Shown in pieces: positions 25,101-41,995 of a stretch of 64,000 bases of DNA. How positions within the stretch are numbered: the first letter of the stretch is position 1; every line of letters starts with the position of its first letter. The DNA comes from Pelecanus crispus (taxonomy: Eukaryota; Chordata; Aves; Pelecaniformes; Pelecanidae). Both the position numbers and the translations under genes were made by a program. The notes beneath the pieces were generated by a model that ran no database searches, was not told the DNA's origin, and saw only the letters and a program-made list of their open reading frames with translations. The stretch covers positions 211,410,583-211,474,582 of the forward strand of contig NC_134643.1 in assembly GCF_030463565.1 (NCBI RefSeq), written 5' to 3'.

Positions 25101-25924
25101 TATTAGTAACGTAGATGTGTTGGTTCTTATCACATTGTTTGTGCTGAACCTGAACATCTAATCCCTTTCTCGCGCCTTTCCTCCCCTAAAGCAGTGGGAT
25201 GTGAGGTAGATCTTGCTGGGAAATAGCTCAGTGCACCTTGATCCAGCCAAACAGGAGAGAAGAGCTGGATTGCCTCTCTCCAGGGATGGGCTGGCGCAGT
25301 GCTGAGGGGCCTCGGCAGGACCTTGGTGCCCAGGCAGGGATGAGTGGAGGTTTTTGCACTCACACAGCCTGCAAAAGGGCTAAGTTGCCCTGGATTCCAG
25401 GTGCCAAGGGACTCCTTTGAAGACAGCCCCCTCAGGGGTAAAATCTATGGAAATGGAGCGCAGAAGCCATGGAGATGTGCCTCCCTCTACAGTCTAGGCC
25501 CCAGCCAGGAAAAATGGCCTGTAACAACCATGAGGGGACTTCAGATCTGTGTTGCTCAGAGGCCATTTTGCATCCAAAAGGAGTGTGCCATGCAAAGCTG
25601 AGACAAGAAGGAGGATGAAGGTTCATTTTGTGGAAAAATATCAGGAAGGTTCTGAAGCAGACTGCCTAACTGGGCTTAGCCTCAAGAAATTACAATGCAA
25701 AAAACCATTTTACTCTGCAGAAATACTTGCCATGTTCAAATTTTATTTTTTGTTAGTCAGATTGAATAATCAGATAACAGAACAAAACAAATCAGGTGCC
25801 CTGGAGACCATAAGAATCCAGGTCTATCTAGTTTGGTAGGACCTTAAATACAATATTGCATAATTCACAAGTGACCCAAACAAAACATTTCCCAGGAATT
25901 TCTGGCCATTCTTTTTGCTTGATA
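22140..25924. other. Intergenic, nothing recognised
   Basis: AT-rich to mixed sequence without recognised genes or repeats. Short frames at 23327-23581, 24437-24951 and 25344-25601 have no recognisable domains. Confidence 0.4.
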
Positions 25925-25929
25925 TTCAC

Positions 25930-26472
25930 CGTAGTGGGTAGACCACAGCCAGCAGCTCATCACCCACATAGGTGCTCACTCATTCCCCATGCACAGTGGG
26001 CTGGGTGAGAGATTAGGAAGTGCAAAAGAGAGAAGACTCATGGATTGAGATACAGACAGTTTAATAAGTCAGAGAAGGGTGGGGGGGGGGGCGGGTAATG
26101 ATGAAGAGACTCACCACCTTCTGCAAGCAGGTTGATGTCCAGCCAGTGTCCATTGGCTACCTTGGAAGACAACCCTCACTCCACCTTCTTCTGCTGCTAG
26201 CCCAGTTTTACTGCTGAGCATGACATTATATCATATGGAATATCCCTTTGGAGTATTTGGGTCAGCCCTCCCAGCCTCTTTCCCACCCAGCCTCTTCCAT
26301 ACACTGTGGGGGCAGAGTGTGAAACAGAAAAAGCCTTGATGCTGTGCAAATGTTGTTCACCAATACCCAAAATGCTCGTGTGTTATCAACACTGGTTTAG
26401 CCACAAATCCAAACACAGCACATACAGGCTGCTATGAAGAAAGTTAACTCCATCCCAGCCAGACCCATAACA
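25930..26472 (-). mobile_element. Diverged ERVL-type solo LTR subfamily
   Basis: A 543-bp LTR antisense, flanked by a perfect TTCAC duplication (25925-25929 and 26473-26477). It is related to the main family (GGGTGAGAGATTAGGAAG, ACAGTTTAATAA, GAGCATGACAT, ATCCAAACACAGCA) but much more diverged, with a 12-13 G run at about 26080. It is likely an older subfamily. Confidence 0.88.
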
Positions 26473-26477
26473 TTCAC

Positions 26478-28815
26478 AAAGACATTTAGGCAGCTCTTGA
26501 CTTGCATTAACTCCACTGTTGGCTGCACTCAGGTTGGGCAGAATAATCCAGCTGAGCCTCCTGTCGAAGTCAGATGACCAGGAAACAGTGAACATTCACC
26601 ACTGAATCATTTAGTTCTACTTCACTTTTCAACCCACTCATGTCCAAAGGAGGCTCAGGTCTTAGTTTCTGTATATGTGTTTTTCTCTAGGCCACAAAAG
26701 CTCTGATGCCCATCAGAGAGTTCTGCATAGGACATAGTTTCATGAAGCATCCTTGTTCACAGCAGGGTTACTCACCTCAGAAAATGTCACAGTGTAAACA
26801 TTTCAGTGGCAATATCGTGAGTCTTCTCAGTAGAATTTTACATCATGGAGAGCTTTTATCTTCTGTGTGGCTACAGCAAGTTCTATTATTAAATGTCTCT
26901 AACAGCATTTCTTCTGACCTCCTTGAACTTTCTCTACACAAGCCATACTCTCTGGCATAGGCACAGGTTCTCTGCTGAATGTAAATGATATAGACTACGA
27001 TGCTGGGGCAGGAAATTATTCTTCCTGACCCATAACAGTTGTTGTCATTCAAGATCAAGACAAAAAGATAAAGTCTCCAAAATTCACACAGCTAAATCTA
27101 AAAATCAGCATCTGCTTCCTTTTGATATTGATCTTACTAGAATTAGATTGATTCCTGCTGATTTTGAGCCCAAAGAAATGAAAATTCTTTTCACAAAAAG
27201 ATTTTTAGTTCAGTTCAAGCCCAATGTTTATCAAAACCCTCTCCCTTTTTTTGAAAAAAAAAAAAAAGAGGGGAGTTGACAAATTTCCAGCAGAAAATAA
27301 AGTTGAACATGACACCTGTCATTTCTCACCAAGCTCTTGTGTTTAAACTCTCCTTTTTAGTTTTACCCATGCCCCAGTTAAAGAGATATGTGAGTTGCTC
27401 AATAGTCTGTCAACTGGAATGGGGCTCTGGAGGCTTCCAAATTCCTCTCTTATATATGAGGAAATAATCAGTACCACATGCTAGAGTCACAGAGTTCAAA
27501 GTGCTTCAAACACATCCTGATCTCCTGACACCCAGACACTGGTCCAGATCCTACTTTACTGCCACAGTCAGACATCAAGTGGACATAAAGGTGAACCTGC
27601 TCCTAACAATAAACCAGCTTTTTTTCATCAAGCTTTAACATTTGGACATCAATAGATTTCCTGGAAGCCTACCAAAATGTAGATAAATGATCACATGGTG
27701 GGTATCTGGGCTGTTTTCAATATCAGGTGGAAGCATCGTTCCTTCAGCAACTGTTTCAGACATGGCTGTGTAATGTAGTCCTCGCCTGCATAATTCAGCA
27801 GTGTTTTGGTATAGATCATCTCTCTCTGAAATCAAAGTCTTTCTTGTCATGTCAGTACATTGGACTTAAGCTAGTAACCCACTAACTCTTCTATACATGT
27901 TCAGCTATACCCATACAAGCTGTCCTATTGTGAGAAACAATAATGGTCGTTTCCCATTTATGCGCCTTTCCCTTCAGATTAGAGGTAATATGGTCACAAA
28001 ACTGCACAGCCTGAAAAAAAATCACAAGCCAGCCTGTTGACTGGTGTTTCCAGTCCTCAAAAAGTATCACTTCCAGTGGGGTCTGGTGGAGTGAAGCTGA
28101 GACCAGTGTTGGTCTCAGGGGACCAGGGAGGTTGTGACTGCCCTGCTCAGCTTTGGTTTTCTCTGCCAGTGCTTCATGGACCTCTGTCAGATTGCACTGG
28201 TATAGCTGGGGGTACAAGATAACTCCACTTTTGTTAGGGTAAGGGCCTCTCTTTTTGCCTGAGGGCTTTCACCCATTCTTGTAAATTAGTGTTTATATCT
28301 AGTTCTCCAAGGTAGAGAGACTCTCCTGAAAGGCCATCTCATTTGGGAGGCAAGGGACAAAGGCTACCCACAGCCTCCTATTTCTAGAGGGCCCATTTAA
28401 AGAGCTCTCTTCTGATCTCTGTAACAGCAGAAACTTCTTTAACTTCACTGAACTGGATTTCCTGCAGCACAGGATACCTCACAAGAGAATGTGAATCAGA
28501 AAAATTACCTAGACAGTGTTGTGCATGCTCCCTAGGAAATGTCAGTAGTTTCAGTGAGATAGCGCTCCCATCCATCTCACCTCTGCCTCTGCATCAGCTA
28601 ACGCAGGTAGCCTGTCTGACCAAAAGGATGTTGCAAAATGTCTTTGTGTACAAGGAACTTGGGGGAAGCGCAGGAAGAAATGATTATACAGTAACTGTAC
28701 TGATAAAGTTACAGAAAGTTAACTTCCCTGTGACCCTGTGGTTTCACTACTGGAATAATATGAAAAGAGAGAGACAAAGCTGGCTGCTAGCTGTGACATG
28801 ACATCAACAGGGAAG
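26478..28815. other. Upstream flank of MMP7, nothing recognised
   Basis: No repeats or exons recognised. Frames at 27891-28217 and 28037-28222 are unremarkable. Confidence 0.4.
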
Positions 28816-28819
28816 TCAA

Positions 28820-28825
28820 AGGAAA
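28820..28825 (+). promoter_or_regulatory. Possible ETS/PEA3 site upstream of MMP7
   Basis: AGGAAA, a PEA3-type core, lies about 145 bp upstream of the inferred MMP7 start site. ETS/PEA3 sites are typical partners of AP-1 in MMP promoters, but the motif is short and this is inference. Confidence 0.3.
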
Positions 28826-28893
28826 GATTTGTTTAACATGCTTTCATTTACTTCTTAGAATAGTGATGACATTGCATTAACACCACCAAAAAG

Positions 28894-28900
28894 TGAGTCA
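28894..28900 (+). promoter_or_regulatory. AP-1 (TRE) site of MMP7 promoter
   Basis: Perfect TGAGTCA, 33 bp upstream of the TATA box and about 70 bp upstream of the inferred start. A TRE at about -70 is a hallmark of inducible MMP promoters and suggests Fos/Jun control. Confidence 0.8.
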
Positions 28901-28933
28901 CATACGTAATTGCTGCTTGGAGCTATCAGGATC

Positions 28934-28940
28934 TATATAA
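28934..28940 (+). promoter_or_regulatory. MMP7 TATA box
   Basis: TATATAA, 79 bp before the ATG. It implies a start site near 28965-28970 and a 5' UTR of about 50 nt, as in short MMP transcripts. Confidence 0.8.
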
Positions 28941-29018
28941 GCATTTCAGCTGTGGTCTTGGAAGACAGAAAGTCAAACCCTTTCTGCTATAGCAAGGTTC
29001 CTTGGCCAGCTGGGCACT

Positions 29019-33333
<4,315 letters not shown>

Positions 33334-33410
33334 AGAAAGTGCTTCAAAAAGACCAAAGAATTCACATCTGATTGTTTTGATGTTACAAAACAACTTCAAT
33401 CCTCTAGCTA

Positions 33411-33506
33411 ATTAAAGTGGTAAACTCCTGGACTGCACTTTCTCTTCCTGAGTTTTTATATTGATTTCTTTGCACTTTATACAATTTCACTTACTTAACG
33501 ATTAAA
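33411..33506 (+). promoter_or_regulatory. MMP7 poly(A) signals
   Basis: ATTAAA at 33411-33416 and again at 33501-33506, followed by T/GT-rich sequence and a T-run near 33544-33560. They imply a 3' UTR of about 100-190 nt. Confidence 0.55.
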
Positions 33507-33560
33507 AAAAAAACCACAAACTTGTATACTCTGTTGCCTAACGTTTTTTTTTTTTTTTTT

Positions 33561-34304
33561 CTTCTGGAATTTCACTGGGGGATTAAATAACCCATGCATG
33601 TGTGATAGACAGACAAATATTTTTTCAAATAGAGGCACAGGTACCTAAAGACCCTATGTGCATTTACTGCTGGAGTCACAAACCCTGTTCCTGGCTTGCT
33701 TTCGGTTCCTATGCATGTCCTGGCCCTTCACAGTACCTACTGCTGCCTCCTCAGAATTACAGTGTGCTTCCCATACAGCTCACACATAGAGGAGAAGGTG
33801 CCCACAGTGCTTCCTTCAGCATGGGCTGGGATGCTTTCCCAAAGGGAACAGCTTTTCAACTTTGTGTCCTCCCTGGCTTGCCAGAGAAGCAGGTTTAAGA
33901 AGTAGTGGACTAGGATTCCCATTGTGATATTCAAATACCTCTCAGGTATTTTGAAATTAAAAAAAAAAAAACCCACCAAACAGGAGTTCTCCTCTCCTTT
34001 GGAAGACTAATCCCACAACACCAGAAAACAAAAACAAGCACAGACAGGCATAACCCTGGAAAAACTAGGATGACCTCCTGGTTGCTGGAGCCAGTCAGTC
34101 GTCCTAGGGGCCTGAGCTGCTCTCTGCTACAGGGTGGGAAGACACAAGAAAATGCATCCATGTCTCTCAATCCCAAGAGAAAATGGATATGCCTTCCCGG
34201 CTCCCTGAGCAAAGCATCACCTGAGAAACTTCAAAGCCTCCACTAGACTCAGTCCTTGGAGAGGCTGGGAAGGATGTGATGAGAACAGCTTACTTTGCAC
34301 ACAG
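33561..34304. other. Intergenic, nothing recognised
   Basis: Short frames only; no repeat recognised until the CR1 at 34305. Confidence 0.4.
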
Positions 34305-34597
34305 GCATGGGAGCTACGAGGACAGGCTGAGAGAGTTGGGTTTGTTCAGCCTGGAGAAGGGAAGGCTGCAGGGAGACCTTAGTGCGGCCTTTCAGTACTT
34401 AAAGGGGGCCTATAGGAAGGATGGGGACAATCTTTTCAGCAAGGCCACTCAGAGACAGCTTCTTGTTTGCAGCTCAAGTCCATCTACCAACCTGATCTAG
34501 TTAAAGATGTCCCTGCTCACTGCAGGGGGCTTGGGCTAGATGATCTCTAAAGGTCCCTTCCAACCCAAAGCATTCTATGATTCTGTGATTTTATGAA
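34305..34597 (+). repeat. CR1 LINE 3' fragment
   Basis: Sense CR1 end: GAGAGAGTTGGGTTTGTTCA, CTGGAGAAGGGAAGGCT, then the 3' UTR motif GGTCCCTTCCAACCC and the tail ATTCTATGATTCTGTGA. Strongly 5'-truncated. Confidence 0.93.
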
Positions 34598-35519
34598 AAG
34601 CCTTTTCCAGATCAAGAGCTGCTGCCTGGTGATGCAAGGGCTCTGAGTCCACATACAACTGGGAAAAAGTTTTGCCCAGCCCCAGGTTTGGTGCAGGAGA
34701 CCTGAGAGAAGGAAGTCTGCTGATGGGCAACGTCTCACACAAGAAAGTGGTGGCGTCTTTTGCAGTTCAAGGGCCAGGTGGAAAGGAGGAGAGGCAATTT
34801 TAATCTACCTATACTCAGAAGACTCATGTCCTGATCTCTCAGCCACCAGACATATACATTTCCTAGGATAGCATCTAAACACTAATACACTTCCCAAGGT
34901 AGGGCTAATTCCCAGTCACGTTTCTGGGTACCAACTGTCTATGGGTTTTTCTCCTCCTGGCTCCCTGGAGCCGGAAGGGATGTGAAACAAGTTGTAAGGA
35001 ATGAAGGTCAATTACTCTCTGTCACATTGGGAAACTACCTTTCATGCTTTCTTTCTGACCTCTTCTAATCACTCCTTCCTAGCTGACACTTTACATTCAA
35101 AGTCCACCAGCAGAAAAAGGATCTTCACCATCCATGGGACTGTCACTGCTCTGTGATTGCCTTGGAAGTGCCTCCAGCAATGGCAAGACAGCAATCCTAC
35201 AGCTACCTCCTCTATAAGGAGAGGGAGCAACCAGCTGAAGAGGGGAGGAGAGAGAATTAGAGCTTCTGACCTGCCAGATGGACAGCAGTTTATTCCATAA
35301 AGAATTCCTGTTAGTCCAGTCCGTCTTACCTAATATCTGCTGCAAGAAGCAGCACCAGATGGTGGGATGGCTGAAATAAGTCACTGAGACATCCGGATTA
35401 TCAAGGATATATAAGGATAGGGTATGAAGCATGGTTCTTCAAGTGCTTCCCCTCAGAAAGGTTTCTCACCTCTGGTAAGACAGAAGTTTGAAAACACTCC
35501 CATCAGTTACTAGTCATTT
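34598..35519. other. Intergenic, nothing recognised
   Basis: Unique-looking sequence without recognised features. Confidence 0.4.
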
Positions 35520-35524
35520 CTTCC

Positions 35525-36074
35525 TGTTGTGGTTTAACCCAGTAGACAGCTAAACACCACACAGCTGTTCGCTCACTCCCCCGCTGCCCAGTGGGATGGG
35601 GGAGAGAATCAGAAAAACAAGTAAAATTCATGGGTTGAGATAAGGACAGTTTAATAGCACAGAAAAGGAAGGGAAAATAATAAAAATAATGATAATAATA
35701 ATAAAAACCAAATTAAGTGATGCACAATGCAATTGCTCACCACCTGCCGACCGATACCCAACCAGTTCCCAAGCAGCAATCACTGCCCCCCAGCCAACTC
35801 CCCCAGTTTATATACTTAGCATGACGTCATATGGTATGGAATAGCCCTTTGGTCAGTTTGGATCAACTATCTTGGCTGAGCCCCCTCCCAGCTTCTTGTG
35901 TATCCGGCAGAGAACGGGAAGCTGAAGAAGTCCTTGACTACTTAAGCACTACTTAGCAACAACTAAAAAAAACATCAGTGTGTTATCAATGTTATTCTCA
36001 GACTAAATCCAAAATACAGCACTATGTCAGTTACTAGGAAGAAAATTAACTCTATCCCAGCTGAAACCAGGACA
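35525..36074 (-). mobile_element. ERVL-type solo LTR with intact CRE
   Basis: A 550-bp antisense LTR with flanks CTTCC (35520-35524) and TTTCC (36075-36079), one mismatch. It keeps a perfect CRE TGACGTCA (35822-35829). Confidence 0.93.
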
Positions 36075-36212
36075 TTTCCACATGAAGGTCAAAGATGAAG
36101 TAGCTAGGACTAAGTGTATATTATTTTGAGGGCCATCTCTCTTGAGGTACAAGAAAACCAGGAAGTCTCAGAATAGAGGGTCAGAGCCCAGACTGCATTA
36201 AAGACTATGAAT

Positions 36213-36253
36213 CATAGCACCACCACGCTCTAACCAACTGAGCTAACCAGGCT
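36213..36253 (-). pseudogene. tRNA-Ile 5'-half relic
   Basis: On the minus strand CTGGTTAGCTCAGTTGGTTA followed by GAGCGTGGTG and GTGCTA matches the acceptor side, D arm with a perfect A box and start of the anticodon arm of tRNA-Ile. A 2-nt insertion lies before the anticodon region. No anticodon 3' half, T arm or B box follows, so it is a partial, non-functional copy. Confidence 0.75.
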
Positions 36254-36259
36254 GGTCAT

Positions 36260-38010
36260 GAAGAATGGGTCTAGTGAGCTCCATGGCCTGTGTGGATGTT
36301 CAACCCACTTGGGTCGACCTGGGGGTGGTCCTGGAAAGATGCAATGTTGACATAAAATACCTGTTCTATTGGCCAAGGTTCCCACAGGGAACATAGCACA
36401 AGACAGGGACACACCATGTGCTTTATTGAGCTCAAGTCACTCACTAGTGCTTCTTAAAGAGAAAACACACACAGAAGACAGACATCATCAGAGGAAAGAC
36501 TGTGCAGAAAGAACCATTCCTAAGGATGCATGGGACAACTCATGCACTATGCTGGAGCAGTCACTGTACTGACAAATGAGGAAGGTATGAGAACAAATAC
36601 TTGACTGAAAGTAGCAGATCTGTTTTCTAATGTACAATTAATTTCCATATGAACTGAGATGAATGGGATAAAACTCCAGAGGTTTATTCCTAGGAAGACT
36701 GTCCTACCAATAGGACACATATGGGAGACAGCTTCCAGCAAGCACATGAGCTGACCAGCCTGCAGCGGAGCCAGCACACAGTGGGAGTGAGGCACCCTTG
36801 TGTCTTGAAGGAGGCATCTCCGAGGGGCAGCAGCACTCAAGTAGCATCTCCACAGCATGTGAAATAAAGTAGGAGCCAGGATTTTTGTCCTCAGAGAGGA
36901 CAAAGGTACCACTGATGATCAGTCAGCAGCATCTTACCTCTTCCGGAGCTCCTGTTGTGTTTCCATTCACATACAGGACCTCTCCTTTGAGGAAGACGGC
37001 TGCCACTGGCACACCTCACCCTGCTTACTATACGTGAACTACGCAATATCTGCCTCCATCTAGTGGTACAGCTCGGCAAACTGCACTGGCTTTACACCCT
37101 GGTGTAAAGTGCATCTTACCTGCCCACAAGCCCACAGCAGTTACTACTATACATCCCACCATTAGGGGAAATTAGGGACAAGAGCAAATTTAGCAAGGGT
37201 GCTGCTGCCTCTTCCTTCTTCACTTTATTCTACTGCATTCTGTGTGAGTTTTCACATAGTAGTACATATCTGAGGACATCTAAGTGCATTATGTCACTTA
37301 AACAGCATCTGCTCCCTCCTCTTCCATAGAGAAGAAGAAAAGGGTAATCACATAGTGTTTGTTTTTGGTAGGGCTTTGGATTTTTATTTTTAAATAAAAA
37401 TATATTTAAATGCAGCTTTGCTGTTCCAGATAGTACAACAAGCAGCAAATGAACTCTCAAATGTGATAACATTTCTGATGGGTCCTTTGACCATCCACAT
37501 ATAAAACATAAGCTTTACTCCTGTTTTAAGAAAGTCATGGTTATTACCCTAGAGAAGCTATTACTGGGACTTACCCAGTCATTCAGGTATCCTGAGCCTA
37601 CTCCATCAAACACGGAGTGATATTCTGAGAGGGAAAAGTCGATATGCATGTGATAGAATTGTGCACAAGAGGTGCACAGGACCCGTAGGAAAATATTAGT
37701 TTTAGTCCACACTACAGTATTGATTCTACTTCATCTGCTGTCTAAGAAAAATTTAAGACAAAATACACATTTGGATAATTTTAATTGTACCGTTCATTAA
37801 TTTTCCTTTCTTTTAAGAAGTGTTTTTAAATATAATTGCTTTATATAAATTTATCTATTCATATAAAACAAGAAGCATAGAGAAAAGCAGCAGGCTGCTC
37901 AGGGATATAGGAAAGTATGGAAGCCCATTCACATCAGAAAAATAGAAAACACTAGATGTCTTCAGTTTGGCCACATGAAGGGATCTGACTGAGCTGATAT
38001 ACTGAGTGTA
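36260..38010. other. Intergenic, nothing recognised
   Basis: AT-rich sequence with short frames (up to 121 codons at 36547-36912, minus) that match nothing known to me. Confidence 0.4.
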
Positions 38011-38275
38011 GTGAGATATTCATTATTTCATGTGACTCAAAAAGTAAAGTACTCCCAGATAAATGTTATGGGAGATTTTAAGCAAAGAAGGATGTACTTT
38101 TTTTACACAGCAAATAGGTTAGTTGTGGAATTCACTAACTTAGGATATTCACTGACTCTGGAGACCCAAATTCACAAATGGATTCTGAAAGGCTTAGACG
38201 TATTTATATAGCATAACAGCTATTAAACACAAGGGCGTGGTGGCAAATGGTGGCTCACTATCTTGCTGAATACCA
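38011..38275 (+). repeat. Ancient CR1-like LINE 3' fragment
   Basis: Diverged sense sequence with blocks ACACAGCAAATAGGTTAGTTG, TGGAATTCACT, GCTATTAAACACAAGGG and GGCTCACTATCTTGCTGAA, typical of old amniote CR1/L3-type ends. Confidence 0.6.
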
Positions 38276-38741
38276 AAGAAAGGATCAATCTAAAATTGCA
38301 AGTCTTGCTATAGGCAAAAGGAAACACCTTGTCTGCAAAGGCAGGAATTGTTAACTTAGGAGTTTAATCAAAGAATTACTATTATACCAGATGTAATTAT
38401 TATAGAAAAAAAAGGGGGGGAGGAAAAGGAAGAAAAGAATACTAATACAGAAAAAGTCTTAATTATGATATAGCCAAAATGATTAGCACACTTCCTACTA
38501 CCTACCCCTTTGTCTGCTGTTGTGCTCACCCTTCCCCAGCCCCTCTGCATCCTACAGTTCTCAGCGTCAGTCTGAGGGGAATGTTATGGTAGAGTCACCA
38601 GTGTCCCGAGTCCTTCCCAGGAGCTGATGTTGTTGATGGTTTCTCTCCCTTCACTCTAGAGCTCACCTTTTGTTGTGCTAAACAAAATAAATTTTATTCT
38701 TAATAAAATTCCAGTTTTCTCTTAAACTGCTGAGTCCTCTC

Positions 38742-39297
38742 TGTCCTGGTTTCAGCTGGGATAGAGTTAATTTTCTTCCTAGTAGCTGACATAGTGCTGT
38801 GTTTTGGATTTAGTATGAGAAGAATGCTGATATCACACTGATGCTTTAGTTGTTGCTAAGTTCTGCTTATGCTAGTCAAGGACTTTTCAGCTTCCCATGC
38901 TCTGCCAGGTGCACAAGAAGCTGGGAGGGGGCACAGCCAGGACAGCTGACCCAAACTGACCAAAGGGCTATTCCATACCATATGGCGTCATGCTCAGTAT
39001 AGAAACTGGGGGGAGCTGGCTGGGGCATGGTGACCACTGCTCAGGGACTGGTTGGGTGTCGGTCAGCGGGTGGTGAGCAATTGCATTGTGCATCACTTAC
39101 TTTGTATATTCTTTTACTATTATTATTATTATTATTATTATTTCTCTTCCTTTTCTGTGCTATTAAACTGTCTTTATCTCAGCCCACAAATTTTACTTCC
39201 CCCCCCCCCCCAATTCTCTCCCCCATCCCACTGGGCAGCAGGGGAGTGAGCAAACAGCTGTGTGGTGTTTAGCTGCCTGCTGGGTTAAACCACAACA
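38742..39297 (+). mobile_element. ERVL-type solo LTR
   Basis: A 556-bp sense LTR, TGTCCTGG to CACAACA, with flanks CTCTC (38737-38741) and CTCTA (39298-39302). The CRE has decayed to TGGCGTCA. It shows the normal 3' end order against which the rearranged copies can be judged. Confidence 0.94.
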
Positions 39298-39302
39298 CTC
39301 TA

Positions 39303-40608
39303 CTATTTATCAAAATCCTTTTTAACTTGTAGGCCCCAGAAATGGATATATTCCAGCAGTCATTTATAATGTAAAATAAAAGGGTGAAAAAAACAGAAAA
39401 CCCCCATCAACATCTTCTGCTCCTTTCTCAGACATATATTTACATAAAGATTGCGTTAAACATTTTAGCTACTGCCTCACACTGGAAGATGATGTGCAAC
39501 TAGTTATCTACCAAGACTTCTAAGTCCTTTCCAGAATCACTGTCCCACCATCTAGGGAGACCATCCTGACCTAAAGGCCATGTCAGGGTGAAAGGGATCT
39601 GTGGTATTACTACGGGCTTTCTCTAGATGGAGCTTTGCACTCAAAGCAGAGAAATCTAGGAGCAAAGTGGTGATGCCAAAAAACCAGTTTGCATTCAACA
39701 CCAAATGTTGCCAGGGATGGGGCCTCTACCATCTCTCTCATTATGACAATCGTTACATCCCTTGAAGGGAATCAGCCAAATGACACAAAAACCTCGAAAT
39801 CACTAGAGGTAGGCTTTAACACAAAAGTAATAAATTAGAATAAATAAAGGCTGCATTTAAAGAATGCAACCAAGGATACATTCTTTCTCTATTTGTTACT
39901 TTCAGGAGCAGTTAAACTCATCCTAATGCAGAGGTCCAGCAGAAATCAGAAAACAATAACCTAAAACTGTCCATTTCTCTCATTGGCTAGGAAGACAACT
40001 CTGACTTGAGCTCAGATGTAGCTATATTCACTGCTTACTGATGTCTAGAAATAGTTGAAATTAATTCCACCCTTCCAGTCCCAGAACTTTAAGTGGATTC
40101 TTGGGTTGAACACACTCTGCACAGTCATCTTCAAGTCATCAATAAAATCTCTTTCTTCTACCTAAAATAGACTGGGTTTAGGTTGTTCCTAGGTGTTTCT
40201 CACACTGGCTTGTTTTGCTGAGGCCCTGCTCTCTATTTTGTCTACTTTGCTGACCTCAGACTTATTCCAAGTGTAGTCTCATGTTGTTTTCAAAATTTGC
40301 AATAGTCAGCATTTATAAAGTAAACTGGAAATAATTCACAAGTGGGTCAAGCTGGGATCTATCAGTGCACGGTAACATAAGGACATGGTAAAATGGCAAC
40401 ATTTCCATCCTTCCCTTTTGAAGTGACAGCAGCAACTCTGCAGTCTCCCCAGAACCTTTTCCACAGAATTACTAATGGTCAAAAAATGGAGATAGAAACT
40501 GTTGGAACCTAGTAGGGATGAGAAGTGACAGGGTAGAGAGGAAGATCAGGAATCTTCATACTGTCAGTATGGAAAGAATAACCAAGATTTATGATCAAGA
40601 GCTGGCAT
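39303..40608. other. Intergenic; one tiny CR1 trace
   Basis: Unique-looking DNA apart from about 40 bp at 39703-39745 (GTTGCCAGGGATGGGGCCTC), which resembles the antisense of a CR1 end. Confidence 0.4.
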
Positions 40609-41453
40609 AATGATCACAAAATGATAGAGTTTTTGATTCTCGGAGAAGTAAGGAGGGGGGTTAGCAGAACTGCTACCTTGGACTTCCAGAGGGCAGACTT
40701 TGGCCTGTTTAGGAGCCTGGTTGATAAGAGTCCCTTGGGAGGCAGTCCTGAAGGGCAAAGGAGTCCAGGAAGGCTGGACTTTCTTCAAGAAGGAAATCTT
40801 GAAGGTGCAGGAGCAGGCTGAGAGCTGAAAGACGAGCTGGCGGGGAAGACGACCGGCCTGACGGAGCAGAGAGCTTTGGCTCGAGCTCAGGAAAAAAAGG
40901 AGAGTTTATGACCTTTGGAAGGACAGGCAGGCAACTCAGGACTACAAGGATGTCATGAGATTTTGAAGGTAGGAAATTAGAAGGGCTAAAGCTCCATCCT
41001 TTATTCAATGCAGGGGGAAACACATTGACAAAGAATGAGGAAAAGGCTGAGGTACTCAATGTCTTCTTTGCCTCAGTCTTTAATAGTAAGACCAGTTGTT
41101 CTGCAGGTACCCAGCCCCTTGAGCTGGAAGACAGGGATGGGGAGCAGAATGAAGCCCCCATAATCCAAAGGGAAATGGTTAGCAACCTGCCACACCACTT
41201 AGACATACACAAGTCTATGGGGCTAGATGGGATCCACCCAAGGATACTGAGGGAGCTGGTGGAAGTGCTCACCAAGCCACTTTCCATCATTTGTCAGCAC
41301 TCCTGGCTAACTGGGGAGGTCCCAGTTGACTGGGGGTTAGCAAATGTGACACCCATCTACAAGAAGGCCCGGAAGGAGGATCTGGGGAACTACAGGCCTG
41401 TCAGCCTGACCTCGATGCCAGGGAAGGTTATGGAGCAGAACATCTTGAGTGCC
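40609..41453 (+). repeat. CR1 LINE ORF2 fragment (RT region), interrupted by ERVL
   Basis: Sense CR1 endonuclease-RT linker and reverse transcriptase. The 41025-41453 frame reads EKAEVLNVFFASVF, MGLDGIHPRILRELVEV and LGNYRPVSLTSMPGKVMEQ, typical non-LTR RT blocks. A block of roughly 100 bp seems missing near 40970. The copy stops at GAGTGCC where the provirus LTR begins. A 193-codon antisense frame (40709-41290) is a shadow. Confidence 0.93.
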
Positions 41454-41995
41454 TGTTGCAGTTTAACCCAGCAGGCAGCTAAGCACCACACAGCCGTTCA
41501 CTTACTCTCCCCCTCCCCAGTGGGATGGGGGAGAAAATCGGAAAAAAAAGTAAAATTTGTAGGTTGAGATAAAGACAGTTTAATAGCACAGAAAAGGAAG
41601 GGAAAATAATAATAGTAGTAATAATATTATACATTATAAGTGATGCACAATGCAATTGCTCACCACCTGCCGACCAATACCCAGACAGTCCCTGAGCAGC
41701 AATTGCAGCCTCCTGGCCAACTCCCCCCAGTTTATATACTGAGCATGATGTCATATGGTATGGAAAAGCCCTTTGGTCAGTTTGGATCAACTACCTTGGC
41801 CATGCCCCCTCCCAGTTTCTTGTGCACCTGGCAGAGCATGGGAAGCTGAAAATGTCCTTGACTAGCATAAGCAGTACTTAGCAACAACTAAAGCATCAGT
41901 GTGTTATCAACATTATTCTCATACTAAATCCAAAACACAGTACCATGTCAGCTACTAGGAAGAAAATTAACTCTATCCCAGCTGAAACCAGGATA
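41454..41995 (-). mobile_element. 3' LTR of truncated ERVL provirus
   Basis: Main-family LTR in antisense, ending at GTGCC (41449-41453) in the CR1. In minus sense it begins TATCCTGG, with the usual TGTCC mutated, directly after a purine-rich tract AAGGGGTGGATAC (42009-41996) that acts as the polypurine primer. This places it as the 3' LTR of the pol remnants upstream on the minus strand. Confidence 0.9.
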
